Below, piece after piece: positions 44,619 through 55,007 of a DNA stretch of 64,000 nucleotides (positions within the stretch are counted from its first letter, which is position 1; the number at the start of each line of letters is the position of its first letter). The DNA comes from Ignavibacteriaceae bacterium (GTDB lineage Bacteria; Bacteroidota; Ignavibacteria; Ignavibacteriales; Ignavibacteriaceae), in the NCBI GenBank assembly GCA_023229425.1, contig JALNZG010000014.1:1-64000 (forward strand), given 5' to 3'. The position numbers and the translations under genes are program-made. A model generated the notes under the pieces. It did no database searches, was not told where the DNA came from, and saw only the letters and a list, made by a program, of their open reading frames with translations.

Positions 44619-46139
44619 TTGAGGCAACTTTTGCTGCTTAATAAAATCAGCCAATCATTTCAAAAATATTCCGATCAAAACGCTTTTTGCATCGATAATA
44701 CTTATTACACGTATAAACAATTAGCTTTAGCTGTTTCAAAAATTAGAAGACAAATAGAAAAGGATTGTTCAGGGAACCAAAAACTTTACGGATTAATCGC
44801 TTTTGAATCCCATGATTTTTATACGTATGCTTCCATCTACGGATCGTTGTTTGCCGGAGTTGGATATGTTCCAATAAATCCCAAAAATCCTTTAGATAGA
44901 AATAACTCGGTTATTCAACAAGCTGAATTAACTACGATCTTAACGAGTAAGTTAGACGATCGTGTGAAAGAATTAGCCGAAGCAAATCATCTCCACGTTA
45001 TTGTTACTTCAGAATTACCAGAAGTTAAAATTGACTATTCCCTTCCGAATGTTAGCGGAGAAGAAATCGCATATATTCTTTTCACATCGGGAAGTACCGG
45101 AGTTCCGAAAGGAGTTCCAATCCAAAGAAAAAATGTTGATGCTTTTATCGACGCTTTTTTTGCGCTTGGTTACAAAATTGACGAGAACGATAAGTTTCTG
45201 CAAATGTTTGATCTAACTTTTGATTTTTCTGTAATCTGCTATTTTGCTCCACTCGTTACCGGCTCATGTATTTATCCAATTCCATCCGAAGGGATAAAAT
45301 ATGCCAACGTTTATATTACGTTGGAAGAGCATCAAATCACTTTTGCTTGTATGGTCCCTTCGATGATCACATACCTTCGTCCTTATTTTCCGGAAATTAA
45401 TTTACCGGAATTAAAGTACACGTTATTCTGCGGCGAGGCTTTGTATGATGATATTGCCCATGAGTGGTTAAAATGTATCCCTAATGGGAAAATTATAAAT
45501 GCATACGGACCAACTGAAGCCACAGTGTTTTGTTTAATTTATGATTTCGATCCTGAAAATGGTAAATCAAAAACGTTCAACGGTGCTATTGCTATCGGTA
45601 AAGAGATGGAAAACATGAAAGCCATCGTTATTAATGAGAATAAAAAACTTCTCCCTATTAATGAAAAAGGTGAACTTTGTTTAAGTGGTCCACAGGTAAC
45701 CCCCGGTTATTGGAAAAATGAAGAAAAAAATAATGAATCATTTTTTACACTTAGCACTAATGGTGAAGAAGAAATCTTTTATCGTACCGGCGATCTCGGA
45801 TTGATTGACGAGGAGGGTGATTTTCTTTACTGCGGTAGAATTGATTTTCAGGTTAAGATTCAGGGTTTTAGAGTTGAACTTGGAGAAATTGAACATCATG
45901 TACGAAATTTCACAAATTTAGTAAACGTGGCTGCTCTTCCTGTCCAGAATAATTCAGGAACAACCCAACTTCATTTATTTTTGGAAAATTATTTAGGAGA
46001 TTTAAAAGAACTTGAGAATTATTTAGCTTCAAAAATTCCCACTTACATGGTACCTACTTCTATGAGTTCACTACCGCTTTTCCCACTAAATATGAATGGA
46101 AAAGTTGACCGTAAAAAATTAAATGAACTATTAACTTAA
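44619..46139 (+). CDS. Amino-acid adenylating enzyme (DltA/NRPS A-domain-like)
   Basis: The 506-aa stand-alone adenylation protein has all core motifs: IAYILFTSGSTGVPKGVPIQ (A3), MFDLTFDFSV (A4, with the Asp that holds the alpha-amino group), NAYGPTEATV (A5), YRTGDLG (A7), GRIDFQVKIQGFRVELGEIE (A8) and MNGKVDRKKL (A10 lysine). It lacks a carrier domain; a separate carrier protein is encoded at 50455. The start is TTG, without a clear ribosome binding site. The likely role is to charge an amino acid (perhaps D-alanine) onto that carrier. Confidence 0.88.
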   Translation: MRQLLLLNKISQSFQKYSDQNAFCIDNTYYTYKQLALAVSKIRRQIEKDCSGNQKLYGLIAFESHDFYTYASIYGSLFAGVGYVPINPKNPLDRNNSVIQQAELTTILTSKLDDRVKELAEANHLHVIVTSELPEVKIDYSLPNVSGEEIAYILFTSGSTGVPKGVPIQRKNVDAFIDAFFALGYKIDENDKFLQMFDLTFDFSVICYFAPLVTGSCIYPIPSEGIKYANVYITLEEHQITFACMVPSMITYLRPYFPEINLPELKYTLFCGEALYDDIAHEWLKCIPNGKIINAYGPTEATVFCLIYDFDPENGKSKTFNGAIAIGKEMENMKAIVINENKKLLPINEKGELCLSGPQVTPGYWKNEEKNNESFFTLSTNGEEEIFYRTGDLGLIDEEGDFLYCGRIDFQVKIQGFRVELGEIEHHVRNFTNLVNVAALPVQNNSGTTQLHLFLENYLGDLKELENYLASKIPTYMVPTSMSSLPLFPLNMNGKVDRKKLNELLT

Positions 46140-46213
46140 GAAAATTGTTATCTTATGAAGCATATTAGTTATCAGAATTATTTCTCACATTATTAGGACA
46201 TAGTAAAATTCTT

Positions 46214-46897
46214 ATGCTGCCGAACTTAACAATCAGAAAAGCTACTATTTCGGATATTGATTTTATTATCGAGACGATTATCGAATCGGATAAAAGTGGA
46301 ACGAATGTCATTAGTGCATGTAATATCTTCAATTTAAATATTAATAACTATCGCGGTTCTCTATCGAGTATTCTAACTGAAAATTTTGAGAACAACGAAT
46401 ATCATCTCTCTGGTTTTCTTATAGCCGAGTCTGAAGGTGAATACATTGGAGCGCTCAACTCATGGATTGAAGAAAAAGATGGAATCTCAAATGCTATCAT
46501 TAAGTCAACTCTTCTTATGAGTGTATTGGAAAAAGAAAAGCTTGTTAAACAACTGGATGAACTTTCGCTTATCAATTCCTTATCGATTGAAAGAAAGAGT
46601 GGCTCGATTCAATTAGAATATGGTTACGTACGTGAACAATTTAGGAGAAAGGGAGTTTTTACTATTTTGATTATCGAAAATATCAAAAAATATCTTCCCG
46701 AATTAAAAAGTTTACCGAATATACAATCAATTTTGTTCAAAGCTAACTTCAAATCGTTGAATGCTTTCATAAACCTTGGTTTTAAGCCTATTATCACTAG
46801 AAGATCAGACAACTTAAATATTTTCAAATATTACCCTTTTAATGAAAAAATATTAGTGGAACTTGACACTTTGCAAGCTTCACGATTAATCAAATAA
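46214..46897 (+). CDS. GNAT family acetyltransferase, paralogue 1
   Basis: The 227-aa protein shares its layout with the next two: TIRKATISDIDFIIETIIES at the start, a FLIAESEGEYIGALNSWIEE strand, and the acetyl-CoA loop REQFRRKGVFTILI. It is 74 bp after the adenylation gene on the same strand. Substrate unknown. Confidence 0.8.
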   Translation: MLPNLTIRKATISDIDFIIETIIESDKSGTNVISACNIFNLNINNYRGSLSSILTENFENNEYHLSGFLIAESEGEYIGALNSWIEEKDGISNAIIKSTLLMSVLEKEKLVKQLDELSLINSLSIERKSGSIQLEYGYVREQFRRKGVFTILIIENIKKYLPELKSLPNIQSILFKANFKSLNAFINLGFKPIITRRSDNLNIFKYYPFNEKILVELDTLQASRLIK

Positions 46898-46949
46898 CTT
46901 TAGCATTTTAACTTTTATTTTTAACATTTGGACTTAGAAAAAACATCAG

Positions 46950-47609
46950 ATGAATAATTTAATTACAATTCAAAAAGCAACTGAAGAGGACATTGATATT
47001 ATTATTGAATCTATTATCGAATCTTCGAGAAATAATACTGACCGAATTAGTTATTGTAAAATATTTAATATATCACTGATGGAGTTTCAGAATATCTTAA
47101 GACTTATTTTACTTGAGGATATACCAGGTCATGAATTTTGTTTATCTCATTTTTTAGTCGCGAAAATTAATGGGCTAAATGTTGGGTCATGCTGCTCATG
47201 GATAGAAGCCATTGATGATTTACCAAGCTCTTTAATTAAATTCAATCTCCTCTATCACCATTTAAAAGAAGAGAACATCGAATATTCAAAAACAATTTCT
47301 CCTTTGATAAAAGGAATACAGATAACCAGAGAAAAACTATGCCTGCAAATTGAATCGGTTTTTGTAAATGAAGACTTCAGGGGGTTAGGGATTAGTACAA
47401 AAATAATTAACGAACATTTTAGATTAAATAAGATTAACCATCCGACTACAAATAAATCTCAGTTAATTGTCGCAAAGGGAAATGAGAGCGCATTAAATGT
47501 TTATAAAAAATTAGGTTATGTCACTATCCGTGAGTTTAATTTTGATGATATTGAAGCATTATCAATACTGCCTGCCAATTGTTTTGTTCTGATGGAAAAA
47601 GATTTATGA
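46950..47609 (+). CDS. GNAT family acetyltransferase, paralogue 2
   Basis: The 219-aa protein has IQKATEEDIDIIIESIIESS, FLVAKINGLNVGSCCSWIEA, and the acetyl-CoA loop VNEDFRGLGISTKIINEHF. It is clearly a duplicate of its neighbours. Around it are 52 bp and 142 bp gaps, so promoters may be internal. Confidence 0.82.
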   Translation: MNNLITIQKATEEDIDIIIESIIESSRNNTDRISYCKIFNISLMEFQNILRLILLEDIPGHEFCLSHFLVAKINGLNVGSCCSWIEAIDDLPSSLIKFNLLYHHLKEENIEYSKTISPLIKGIQITREKLCLQIESVFVNEDFRGLGISTKIINEHFRLNKINHPTTNKSQLIVAKGNESALNVYKKLGYVTIREFNFDDIEALSILPANCFVLMEKDL

Positions 47610-47751
47610 GTCTACTCTAAAACAAACCAAATCTTGTTTTCTGTGTTTGATTATGCACAACTTCAATACATATTTTATTGAAATGTATTTTTTGAGACAA
47701 GACTCATCAATCTTATTTAAGAGTTAAATTTTCTAAGCAAAGGATCTTTTT

Positions 47752-48414
47752 ATGGAACCTCCTTTAGTTATTCGAAATGCCGCATCGCAAGATATCGATT
47801 TCATTATAGAAACAATTATTGAGGCAGAAAAAAGTCTTACGAATAAAATTAGTTATTGCAACATTTTTTCATTAACCGAGGATGAACTAATTTCTATCTT
47901 TAGAGATATTTTATCTGAAAATGTTACTGGACAAGAATTATGTTACTCGGATTATCTAATAGCGGAAATTAACGGAGAATATGCCGGAGCTTGTGGCGCT
48001 TGGGTTGAAGGGGCAAACGGTTCATCGAGTGCCGTATTAAAAGCAGATATTTTATTTGGATTTATTCCACATGAGAAGATTCGCGATGCCAAACGCTTTT
48101 TTACAACGCTTCAAGAACTTAATATCAAACGTGAAAAGGATACTCTGCAAATAGCTAACGCTTATGTAAATGAAAAATTTAGAGGAAAAGGATTGGTCGG
48201 GAAACTCATTAATGAACATATAAAGATCCAAAAAGAACTTTTCCCGCAGCTTAAAAAAGCCCAATTAAGACCAACAATAACTAATGAATCCGCTTTTAAA
48301 GCGTATAATAAATTAGGATTTGAGTTGATTTACGAAAAATCAACTGAAGACGAAAAAGTTTTAGACTATCTTCCTGCCAGAGGAAAATACTTAATGGAAA
48401 AAATTCTCTCTTAA
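47752..48414 (+). CDS. GNAT family acetyltransferase, paralogue 3
   Basis: The 220-aa protein has VIRNAASQDIDFIIETIIEA, YLIAEINGEYAGACGAWVEG and the loop VNEKFRGKGLVGKLINEHIK. Its AAGGA site lies 8 nt before the ATG. It keeps the clearest R-x-x-G-x-G acetyl-CoA motif of the three. Confidence 0.83.
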   Translation: MEPPLVIRNAASQDIDFIIETIIEAEKSLTNKISYCNIFSLTEDELISIFRDILSENVTGQELCYSDYLIAEINGEYAGACGAWVEGANGSSSAVLKADILFGFIPHEKIRDAKRFFTTLQELNIKREKDTLQIANAYVNEKFRGKGLVGKLINEHIKIQKELFPQLKKAQLRPTITNESAFKAYNKLGFELIYEKSTEDEKVLDYLPARGKYLMEKILS

Positions 48415-48786
48415 GTTCTTATCAATCCCTAAAATTGATAAACCGAAACTGAACAATTTAAAATCAGCGAATGTATATTATCTTTGGATAAATTCTTGTT
48501 TTTTTGGTATTCTTTTTCTAACGCCGTAGGTGTTAAATCCATGGCATGCTTTGTAAAATAGAATCCCCCCTTTAATTTACATTCCCATGGGGAATGAATG
48601 TTTTTCATTTCTGTAATATCTCTTGATTGAGATCAAATCCCGAAAGCTTTAGGGATGGTCAGTGGCTCCACCATTCTAAAATTTAATGGAAAGCATTCAT
48701 CCATTCATCTTCATTCAGTCATTCAACCAATCTATTAATATCAATAATATTTTACACAATATTACTTGAACTACAATGTTAAGACA
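48415..48786. other. Convergent intergenic region with hairpins
   Basis: The gap lies between the last GNAT gene and the end of the MBOAT gene. It contains ATTCCCATGGGGAAT, the hairpin ATCCCGAAAGCTTTAGGGAT (48637-48656) and ATGGTCAGTGGCTCCACCAT. The second resembles hairpins at 59148-59167. No gene is seen; the hairpins may stop both converging transcripts. Confidence 0.5.
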
Positions 48787-50286
48787 CTAAAACTGAAAAT
48801 ATATAAACGGCATCATTGCCGCTGATTTAAATTGAACAACTATCCAAATTACTATGGCAAATAAAACCGCTTGCAAAACCAACGGCATTTTAATAACTAA
48901 ATTTTTTACTTTTTCTTCAACCGACTTTGGCAGAAAATGCACCAAGTATCCGAATACAATTAAAACAAAAATAGTTGTATAGGCTTGTACGAATTGTGGA
49001 AAAACTTCAGGATGAAAAAAAGTAAATATTTGATGCATCATATCAAGAGTGTATTGCAACGACGGAGACCCAAACAAGATAGCAGTAAATGCTAAAAGAT
49101 GAAATGTAAAAACCACCTGTAAAAATTTGTGGAATTTAGTTCCTGTAATTTTTATGCTGTCTGTAAATTTTTTCCTGATCGGCTGAGTAAACATTCCAAA
49201 GATTAAATAAAAACTATGTAATATGCCGAAAAAAATGAACGTCCAATTTGGTCCATGCCATAAACCGACAGCAAAAAAAGTAAAGAAAATAGCAAGTGCG
49301 GTCCCCCATTTCCTCATTGAGCGAAAAGATATTTGAAGCGGTTTAAATAAATAATCCAACAACCATGTAGATAATGATAAATGCCATCGCCGCCAATAAT
49401 CGCCAACACTTGTTGCCTTAAATGGCCTATTAAAATTATCCATCAATTTAAAACCTAAAAGCAATCCAACTCCTAATGCCATATCTGTATAGCCGGAAAA
49501 ATCGCAATAGCCTTGGAGAGCTCTTCCGTAAATAGCTAAGAGATTTTCAACACCGGTAAAACGCAACGGGAAGCCGAAAACTCTTTCATTAAAATTGAGA
49601 GAAATATAATCGGCAATTGCATATTTTTTAATCAAACCGCACGAAATCAAAAAAAGCGCACGTCCTACATCTTCTTTCGTAATTGGATTGTCTTCTTCTA
49701 TTTGAGGTAAAAAAGCTGAAGCCCTATCTATTGGACCCATTAAAACATTCGGGAAAAAGAAAATGAAAAGTGAAAAATCTCTGAAACTTTTCACCGGTTC
49801 AAACATCTCCATATAAATTTCGATAACGTAGCTTAACGCTTTAAAGGTAAAAAATGAAATGCCGATGGGGAGGAATATGTGCAAAGGTTCAATCGTTCCG
49901 AGTTCGAGATCGTTGATAATCTGCAAAAAGAAATTAGTGTATTTGAAATAACCTAGCAATCCGAGATTAACAATTAATGCTGTAATGAAAAATATCTTTT
50001 TCAGTTTTGCTGTTTTGCTCTCGTAAATTAATTTCCCGAAATAAAAATTAAATGCTGAAGAAAAAAGGAGTAAGAGTAGATAAATCCCTGCGGCTTTGTA
50101 GTAAAAGAAAAGAGAAAAGAAAAGAAGTGAATAAATGCGTAAAGTTTTTTGGTTGCTGAAAAGCCTTTGTACTAGTAAAACAAAAAGAAAAAAGAAAAGA
50201 AATAAACTGGAACCAAATAAAAGCGGATCATATTTATCGTAAGTAAATAGCGAAAATAATTTCCCAAAGTCTATTGCTTGCGGCAT
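48787..50286 (-). CDS. MBOAT family membrane O-acyltransferase (AlgI/DltB-like)
   Basis: The 499-aa polytopic membrane protein has about ten hydrophobic segments. Signature residues are the RRWHLSLSTWLLDYLF block and the catalytic His in AVGLWHGPNWTFIFFG. MBOAT proteins of this type move acyl groups across the membrane to polymers such as alginate, peptidoglycan or teichoic acid. It follows the carrier and SGNH genes on the same strand, as in dlt operons. Its substrate is not indicated by sequence. Confidence 0.9.
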   Translation of the reverse strand: MPQAIDFGKLFSLFTYDKYDPLLFGSSLFLFFFLFVLLVQRLFSNQKTLRIYSLLFFSLFFYYKAAGIYLLLLLFSSAFNFYFGKLIYESKTAKLKKIFFITALIVNLGLLGYFKYTNFFLQIINDLELGTIEPLHIFLPIGISFFTFKALSYVIEIYMEMFEPVKSFRDFSLFIFFFPNVLMGPIDRASAFLPQIEEDNPITKEDVGRALFLISCGLIKKYAIADYISLNFNERVFGFPLRFTGVENLLAIYGRALQGYCDFSGYTDMALGVGLLLGFKLMDNFNRPFKATSVGDYWRRWHLSLSTWLLDYLFKPLQISFRSMRKWGTALAIFFTFFAVGLWHGPNWTFIFFGILHSFYLIFGMFTQPIRKKFTDSIKITGTKFHKFLQVVFTFHLLAFTAILFGSPSLQYTLDMMHQIFTFFHPEVFPQFVQAYTTIFVLIVFGYLVHFLPKSVEEKVKNLVIKMPLVLQAVLFAIVIWIVVQFKSAAMMPFIYFQF

Positions 50287-50454
50287 TAATTTCTCCTAAA
50301 TTTTTCTGATCGATAAAAGATATGGGGGCTAGCCAAAAGCATTTTTGGTATTGTAAAACCAACTTTAGTTCGTTAAATATAAGGAAAAAGCGAAATAAAT
50401 TTCGCATTACACTTAACCAATTTTGCTTTTGAGACAGCCTCCTTTTTCAAAAAG

Positions 50455-50688
50455 TTAAGCGGGAATTTTTGAGTCGATAAGTTTCTGTAAATCGCCAATA
50501 TTTTTCGCTTTTAATATTTCTAATCCTTTAAACTTGATGCCGTATTCTTTTTCAATGGCAAGAATGATATTGATATGATTCAGTGAATCCCACCCCGGAA
50601 CTTGGCTGGCAATAGTTTCAGCTTTTAGATCAAATTCTTTTAGATTCAGCTCTTTTTGAATAACTTGCTTTAATTTATCTGAGATCAT
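50455..50688 (-). CDS. Acyl/aminoacyl carrier protein
   Basis: The 77-aa protein has the phosphopantetheine site Ser in VPGWDSLNHINIILAIEKEY and a typical four-helix pattern. It lies 24 bp after the SGNH gene. By its neighbours it is a DltC-like carrier rather than the fatty-acid AcpP. Confidence 0.87.
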   Translation of the reverse strand: MISDKLKQVIQKELNLKEFDLKAETIASQVPGWDSLNHINIILAIEKEYGIKFKGLEILKAKNIGDLQKLIDSKIPA

Positions 50689-50712
50689 TTTTTTGTTTCT
50701 CCATTAATGATA

Positions 50713-52113
50713 TTATTTTTTTCTATATTCATCTATTAAAAGGTCGGAAACCATTCCCGCCATTTTTTTTGCGCCTAATTCATTAAGATGCCCATAATCT
50801 TTTGAAGCTAGATTGGAGTTTACCCAATCCAACATAGAGTTCTCTCCTCCCATTGCATCAAACTTATCCCAGTATGTAATCCCTGTAGCGTTTACAATAT
50901 TTTTTTGGGATTGGTGCATCTTATAAACATTTGGGTCAGTAAACATTCGAGACCCTCGTTTTGTAACTCTGTCCCCCATCCCAACCAATAAAATACTCGT
51001 CTGTGGAAAATAAGTTTTCAAATCTTGAATTACTTTGATCATCTGATTTTCGTACCATGTGAAGTTTATATTTCCTGCTGTCATCATATTCGCACCGTAG
51101 GTAAGAATAAGCAACTTGTAATCTAAATATTTCTGAAAATCTTTCTTCACGAAATCCGGAATATCTTTGAAAGAAACTCCGGAATTTCCACGCCAAGGAT
51201 AATTATCAACATAAACTCCATTCCCTGATTCAAGACTAACACCAAAAAATTGAGCCTGGTAAGCCATCGTAGTCGTCATTTTAAATGAAGTTGCGTTACC
51301 CGAAGCTGAAAGAACTAATTCTTTAACACCGCTTCCGGCTTGTAACGTAGCGGTTTGCTCCGCCCCGTTATTGAACGAATATTTTATTGATGATGCTTTT
51401 GCATTTGTATAATAGACTTTTGCAGAGGTAAAATATTTTGAGTTTTTATAAGGACCTTTGGTTTCATATTGGACCCATGCAACTCCCTGTGGAATTGAGA
51501 CAAATCCATTTAGCCCAATTGGAATATCTCCTTCTTTACCGGTTAAAACCGATACGGTTTTCCAATTATCACTGAATGAATGCTTGGTGGTAACCCTGAA
51601 GGTAATATCCTGTGAAGTAATTGCCATCATTCCCACACCGTTGCCACTAAATTCACTTTGGAATCTTTCTCGAATGTCAGCGGTGATCAGATCGCCTTCA
51701 TTACCGGAATCGCCGTAATCGGCAATTCTTACTTTTTTAGATTTTGCCTGTTTTAATGCCTGGAAAAAATAATTCATTTGAGATACATTACCTGAAAGAG
51801 GAATATTTTTTATCTGAACTTCATTATTTGCTTCATTTAACTCTGATGGAAGTGTTTTAGTATAGGCAAGTAGTCCCTCTAATATGTCTTTATTCATCGA
51901 TGCAGAAAAAAGATTTGCTGTTAGTGGTTTCTGTCCAAATTTAAATTGTGAAAAGTCCATCAAAGAATCTGGTTTAATATCCATAAACAAATCTATTTTT
52001 TTAAGCTGATAATTTAATATTTTAGTATCAGCAGGAATATATGATATCATGATTGTGAAAATAATAGTGAGGCAGAGTAGTAGTACACTATGATTTTTTT
52101 CATCTTTGAACAT
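50713..52113 (-). CDS. Membrane-anchored SGNH/GDSL esterase-like protein
   Basis: The 466-aa protein has an N-terminal membrane anchor (SVLLLCLTIIFTIMISYIPA). The SGNH hydrolase motifs are the nucleophile Ser in RIADYGDSGNEGD, a Gly in FSGNGVGMMA, an Asn-containing LLILTYGANMMTAG segment and the Asp/His pair in KDYGHLNELGAKK. A beta-rich insert (about 180-310) may be a carbohydrate-binding domain. In related operons such proteins complete acyl transfer or trim acyl groups. It begins the minus-strand half of the acyl-transfer locus. Confidence 0.82.
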   Translation of the reverse strand: MFKDEKNHSVLLLCLTIIFTIMISYIPADTKILNYQLKKIDLFMDIKPDSLMDFSQFKFGQKPLTANLFSASMNKDILEGLLAYTKTLPSELNEANNEVQIKNIPLSGNVSQMNYFFQALKQAKSKKVRIADYGDSGNEGDLITADIRERFQSEFSGNGVGMMAITSQDITFRVTTKHSFSDNWKTVSVLTGKEGDIPIGLNGFVSIPQGVAWVQYETKGPYKNSKYFTSAKVYYTNAKASSIKYSFNNGAEQTATLQAGSGVKELVLSASGNATSFKMTTTMAYQAQFFGVSLESGNGVYVDNYPWRGNSGVSFKDIPDFVKKDFQKYLDYKLLILTYGANMMTAGNINFTWYENQMIKVIQDLKTYFPQTSILLVGMGDRVTKRGSRMFTDPNVYKMHQSQKNIVNATGITYWDKFDAMGGENSMLDWVNSNLASKDYGHLNELGAKKMAGMVSDLLIDEYRKK

Positions 52114-52293
52114 TAGTATCGTTCCTTTTCATTAATTACATAAAGTCTTAAATATTTACACTTAAAGATAATAAAAAAGCCGTTTATGAAAAATTTTTCC
52201 CCAAGAGAAAGATATAAAAGACTATTAAAATATCCCAAATAATTTAATGAATGCTTCTCTCTGAATTATTCACCAATGCCTTCCGGTAAAAAA

Positions 52294-52317
52294 AAATCCC
52301 TCATTGCTGAGGGATTT
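52294..52317 (-). terminator. Rho-independent terminator of the FN3 gene
   Basis: Stem AAATCCCTCA / TGAGGGATTT with loop TTGC, and an A8 tract on the plus strand that becomes the U-tract in the minus-strand transcript. Confidence 0.88.
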
Positions 52318-52340
52318 CATTCCTAATTCCTAATTCCTAA
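52318..52340. repeat. CTAATTC simple repeat
   Basis: CATTCCTAATTCCTAATTCC abuts the stop codon of the FN3 gene. Same motif as at 5329. Confidence 0.5.
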
Positions 52341-55007
52341 TTACTTCATCAAGATCAACTTCATCGTTTTAACAAAGTCTCCTGCATTGATCTTGTAAAG
52401 GTAAACTCCGCTCACTACCTTCATTCCGTTATTATCGTCACCGTTCCAGGTTACAGAATGGTTGCCCGCTAATACTTCATTATTCAATAGTGTCTTTACT
52501 TCGCGTCCTAACATATCGTAAACTTTTATACTTACGTATGAATTCTGCGGAAGTGCATAACTGATCTGTGTAGTCGGATTAAATGGATTCGGATAATTTT
52601 GTGATAACGCAAATGCTGTTGGAAGAACTGTTTGATCCTCTACAGCCGTTGTTGCATTAACCACAAATCTGCCTGCTTCTGAATAAGCTGAGGATTCTCC
52701 CTTTTCATTTACTGAACGAACTCTCCAATAATATTCTTGACTTGAAGATAATCCGGTAACAACTTGCGATGGACTGTTAATGCCGCTTACTGTTGTTGCA
52801 CTGCTCATATCTTGTTGTTTCGAATACTGCAATTCATATTTTAATGGCGCTATAGCCTGGGTTGGAATTACCCAAGATATCATTGGTGAGGTGGTAGCAA
52901 TACTTACATTATTACTTGGTCCGCCTACTAACGGTACTATAACACTTCCATTTGCTGTAGCTGCAACTACAAATGATGCAGTAGGACTTGAATAATCAGA
53001 TAGAGCTGTTCCGTTATGCGATGCAACTTTCCAATAATATGTAGCTCCTGGTACCAAATCAGTAATAGGTAAATTCTGGTCTGTCGGTTCAGCAGTGAAA
53101 GTATTTATACCATCTTCAACTAAATCCGACCTTCTACTATATACAACTCTATAATGGTCAATCCCTATAGTTGAGCCGGTAACATACCAAGACAGTGTAG
53201 CTGAAGTAGAGTGAATGGTCACATCACCTTTTGGATATGATGCTACCGGTACTATCGACCCGGTTGTGCCAGCTATTGTAAACTCACCTTGCGAAGCAAC
53301 AGAGTAATGAGATGCACCCTGAGCATCATAAGACGCTACCGCCCAGTAATAATGTTGCCCAAACCCAAGGGTAAGGACACTTGGAGCAACCATATCACTT
53401 ATGTTTACGGATCTTGTATTTGCATCAGCAGTGGAAAAATTCCCCTTCGTGTAATAAGCGCCGAATGTATTAGCTGGAATTGAAATATTGAAGTTGGCTA
53501 AATTAACCTCAACTGTAGAAAATGCAACTTTAAAACTCTCTAATCCCAATGTTGAACCTGCTAAGTACCATGATAACGTTGGCGTAGTTGTGTAAATAGT
53601 CGCATTACCAACAGGCCAATAAGCAACCGGCAAACCTTGCAATATTCCTCCGGCAACTGTAAAACCAATTACATCTGATGACAAAGTAACAGTTCCATTA
53701 GTCGCTACAACAGACCAAGTATGGTCTCCTGGAAGCAAAGAAGTAGGTGTTAAGTAAGACCATTGGTCAACAACTGTTCCGTCAAGATGACCCACATCAA
53801 CCCCATCAATGTAAACCTTGTATGTAATACCGCTTGCAGGTGTATTTAAGTACCAACGGAAGGTGGGTGATTGTGTATAAACAGTCATATCTTCTAAAGG
53901 ATATGAAGCATTCGGTTGAACTACTGTTCCTGTTCCGTTTGTTTTAAAACTTTTTGCAGCAGATGTTTGTGGGCCGTCGTCTCCGGTACCAGTTGTTACT
54001 ACTCTCCACCAATATTGTCTCCCGGGGTTTAATGCTGTGCCAGCACCGGCTATGTCAACCACATAATTAAGACCGGTTAAACCTGTAGCGTTATTTAGGC
54101 TAACTAATGGAATAGTAAAATCTTCGTCCGTAGCAATCTCAACAGCAAAAATAATACCTAATAAATCTGGGTTATTTGTATACCAATAAAGAGTTGGTGT
54201 ATTGGTAGGAACATTAGTAGGAGCAAGCGTTGAGCCACCAGGCCAAGATGGAACTGCTGCCGAAACAACCGCGCCGCCACCGGTTGTAAATGAGCGATTA
54301 AGTGAATAAGAAACAATACCTGAACCGTAGTAGGTTATTACTCTCCACCAATATTTTGTGCCAGGTGCAAGATTTTCAGTATAACGGCTTACGTCACTTC
54401 CGCAAGGAACAGTAGTTGTAATAACAGCATTTGCCCAATCAGCTGGAACCGGAGCGGAACCAGGAGTAATAATTTCATCATTCGTTACATATTGTAATTT
54501 AAAAGTTAAAGAACCAACCGGTGCGTTAAGTGACCAAGAGAATAAAACCGGTCTGTATGTTGGCACGTTTGCATCAATCACAGGACTAATAAGTGAAGCA
54601 ACTGCAGATGTAGTAGTTGTAAAAGAAAAAGAATTTGAAGAGGCATCGAAAGTACCTGCTTGTCCATCAGGAATTACATTCCAATAATATTTTGTATTAT
54701 TATCAAGTAAGTTATTAACTTCAGTTGAACTGAAAGTATAAGTAAAAGGACCTGATCCAGTTATAACAACTGTAGTACTAGCATTAATTACCGTATGACC
54801 TGCACCTGTTCCATTGAGGACAGTACTTGAACTACCTGCTTTAATCGCAATGTCAAAATTTGTAACAGCATCAGCATATGTCCAAGTAAACACTGGCTGT
54901 ATTGAAACACCGGTTAAGGAATTAACTGGGGCAGTTTTGGTTTGTGCAAATATTACACTAAAACTAACGAGTGCAAACAATGCTAAAATAGTTAATTTGT
55001 TTTTCAT
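52341..55007 (-). CDS. T9SS-exported protein with tandem FN3-type repeats
   Basis: The 888-aa protein has a signal peptide (ILALFALVSFSVIFAQ) and about eight repeats with YYWRVVT / YYWKVASHN-type strands. The C-terminal 90-aa type A sorting domain has ALSQNYPNPFNPTTQISYAL, VYDMLGREVKTLLN, a GNHSVTWNGDDNNGMKVVSG turn and KTMKLILMK. This is strong evidence for export by the Por/type IX secretion system and surface attachment or release. It has its own promoter region upstream and a strong terminator. Binding target unknown. Confidence 0.93.
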   Translation of the reverse strand: MKNKLTILALFALVSFSVIFAQTKTAPVNSLTGVSIQPVFTWTYADAVTNFDIAIKAGSSSTVLNGTGAGHTVINASTTVVITGSGPFTYTFSSTEVNNLLDNNTKYYWNVIPDGQAGTFDASSNSFSFTTTTSAVASLISPVIDANVPTYRPVLFSWSLNAPVGSLTFKLQYVTNDEIITPGSAPVPADWANAVITTTVPCGSDVSRYTENLAPGTKYWWRVITYYGSGIVSYSLNRSFTTGGGAVVSAAVPSWPGGSTLAPTNVPTNTPTLYWYTNNPDLLGIIFAVEIATDEDFTIPLVSLNNATGLTGLNYVVDIAGAGTALNPGRQYWWRVVTTGTGDDGPQTSAAKSFKTNGTGTVVQPNASYPLEDMTVYTQSPTFRWYLNTPASGITYKVYIDGVDVGHLDGTVVDQWSYLTPTSLLPGDHTWSVVATNGTVTLSSDVIGFTVAGGILQGLPVAYWPVGNATIYTTTPTLSWYLAGSTLGLESFKVAFSTVEVNLANFNISIPANTFGAYYTKGNFSTADANTRSVNISDMVAPSVLTLGFGQHYYWAVASYDAQGASHYSVASQGEFTIAGTTGSIVPVASYPKGDVTIHSTSATLSWYVTGSTIGIDHYRVVYSRRSDLVEDGINTFTAEPTDQNLPITDLVPGATYYWKVASHNGTALSDYSSPTASFVVAATANGSVIVPLVGGPSNNVSIATTSPMISWVIPTQAIAPLKYELQYSKQQDMSSATTVSGINSPSQVVTGLSSSQEYYWRVRSVNEKGESSAYSEAGRFVVNATTAVEDQTVLPTAFALSQNYPNPFNPTTQISYALPQNSYVSIKVYDMLGREVKTLLNNEVLAGNHSVTWNGDDNNGMKVVSGVYLYKINAGDFVKTMKLILMK

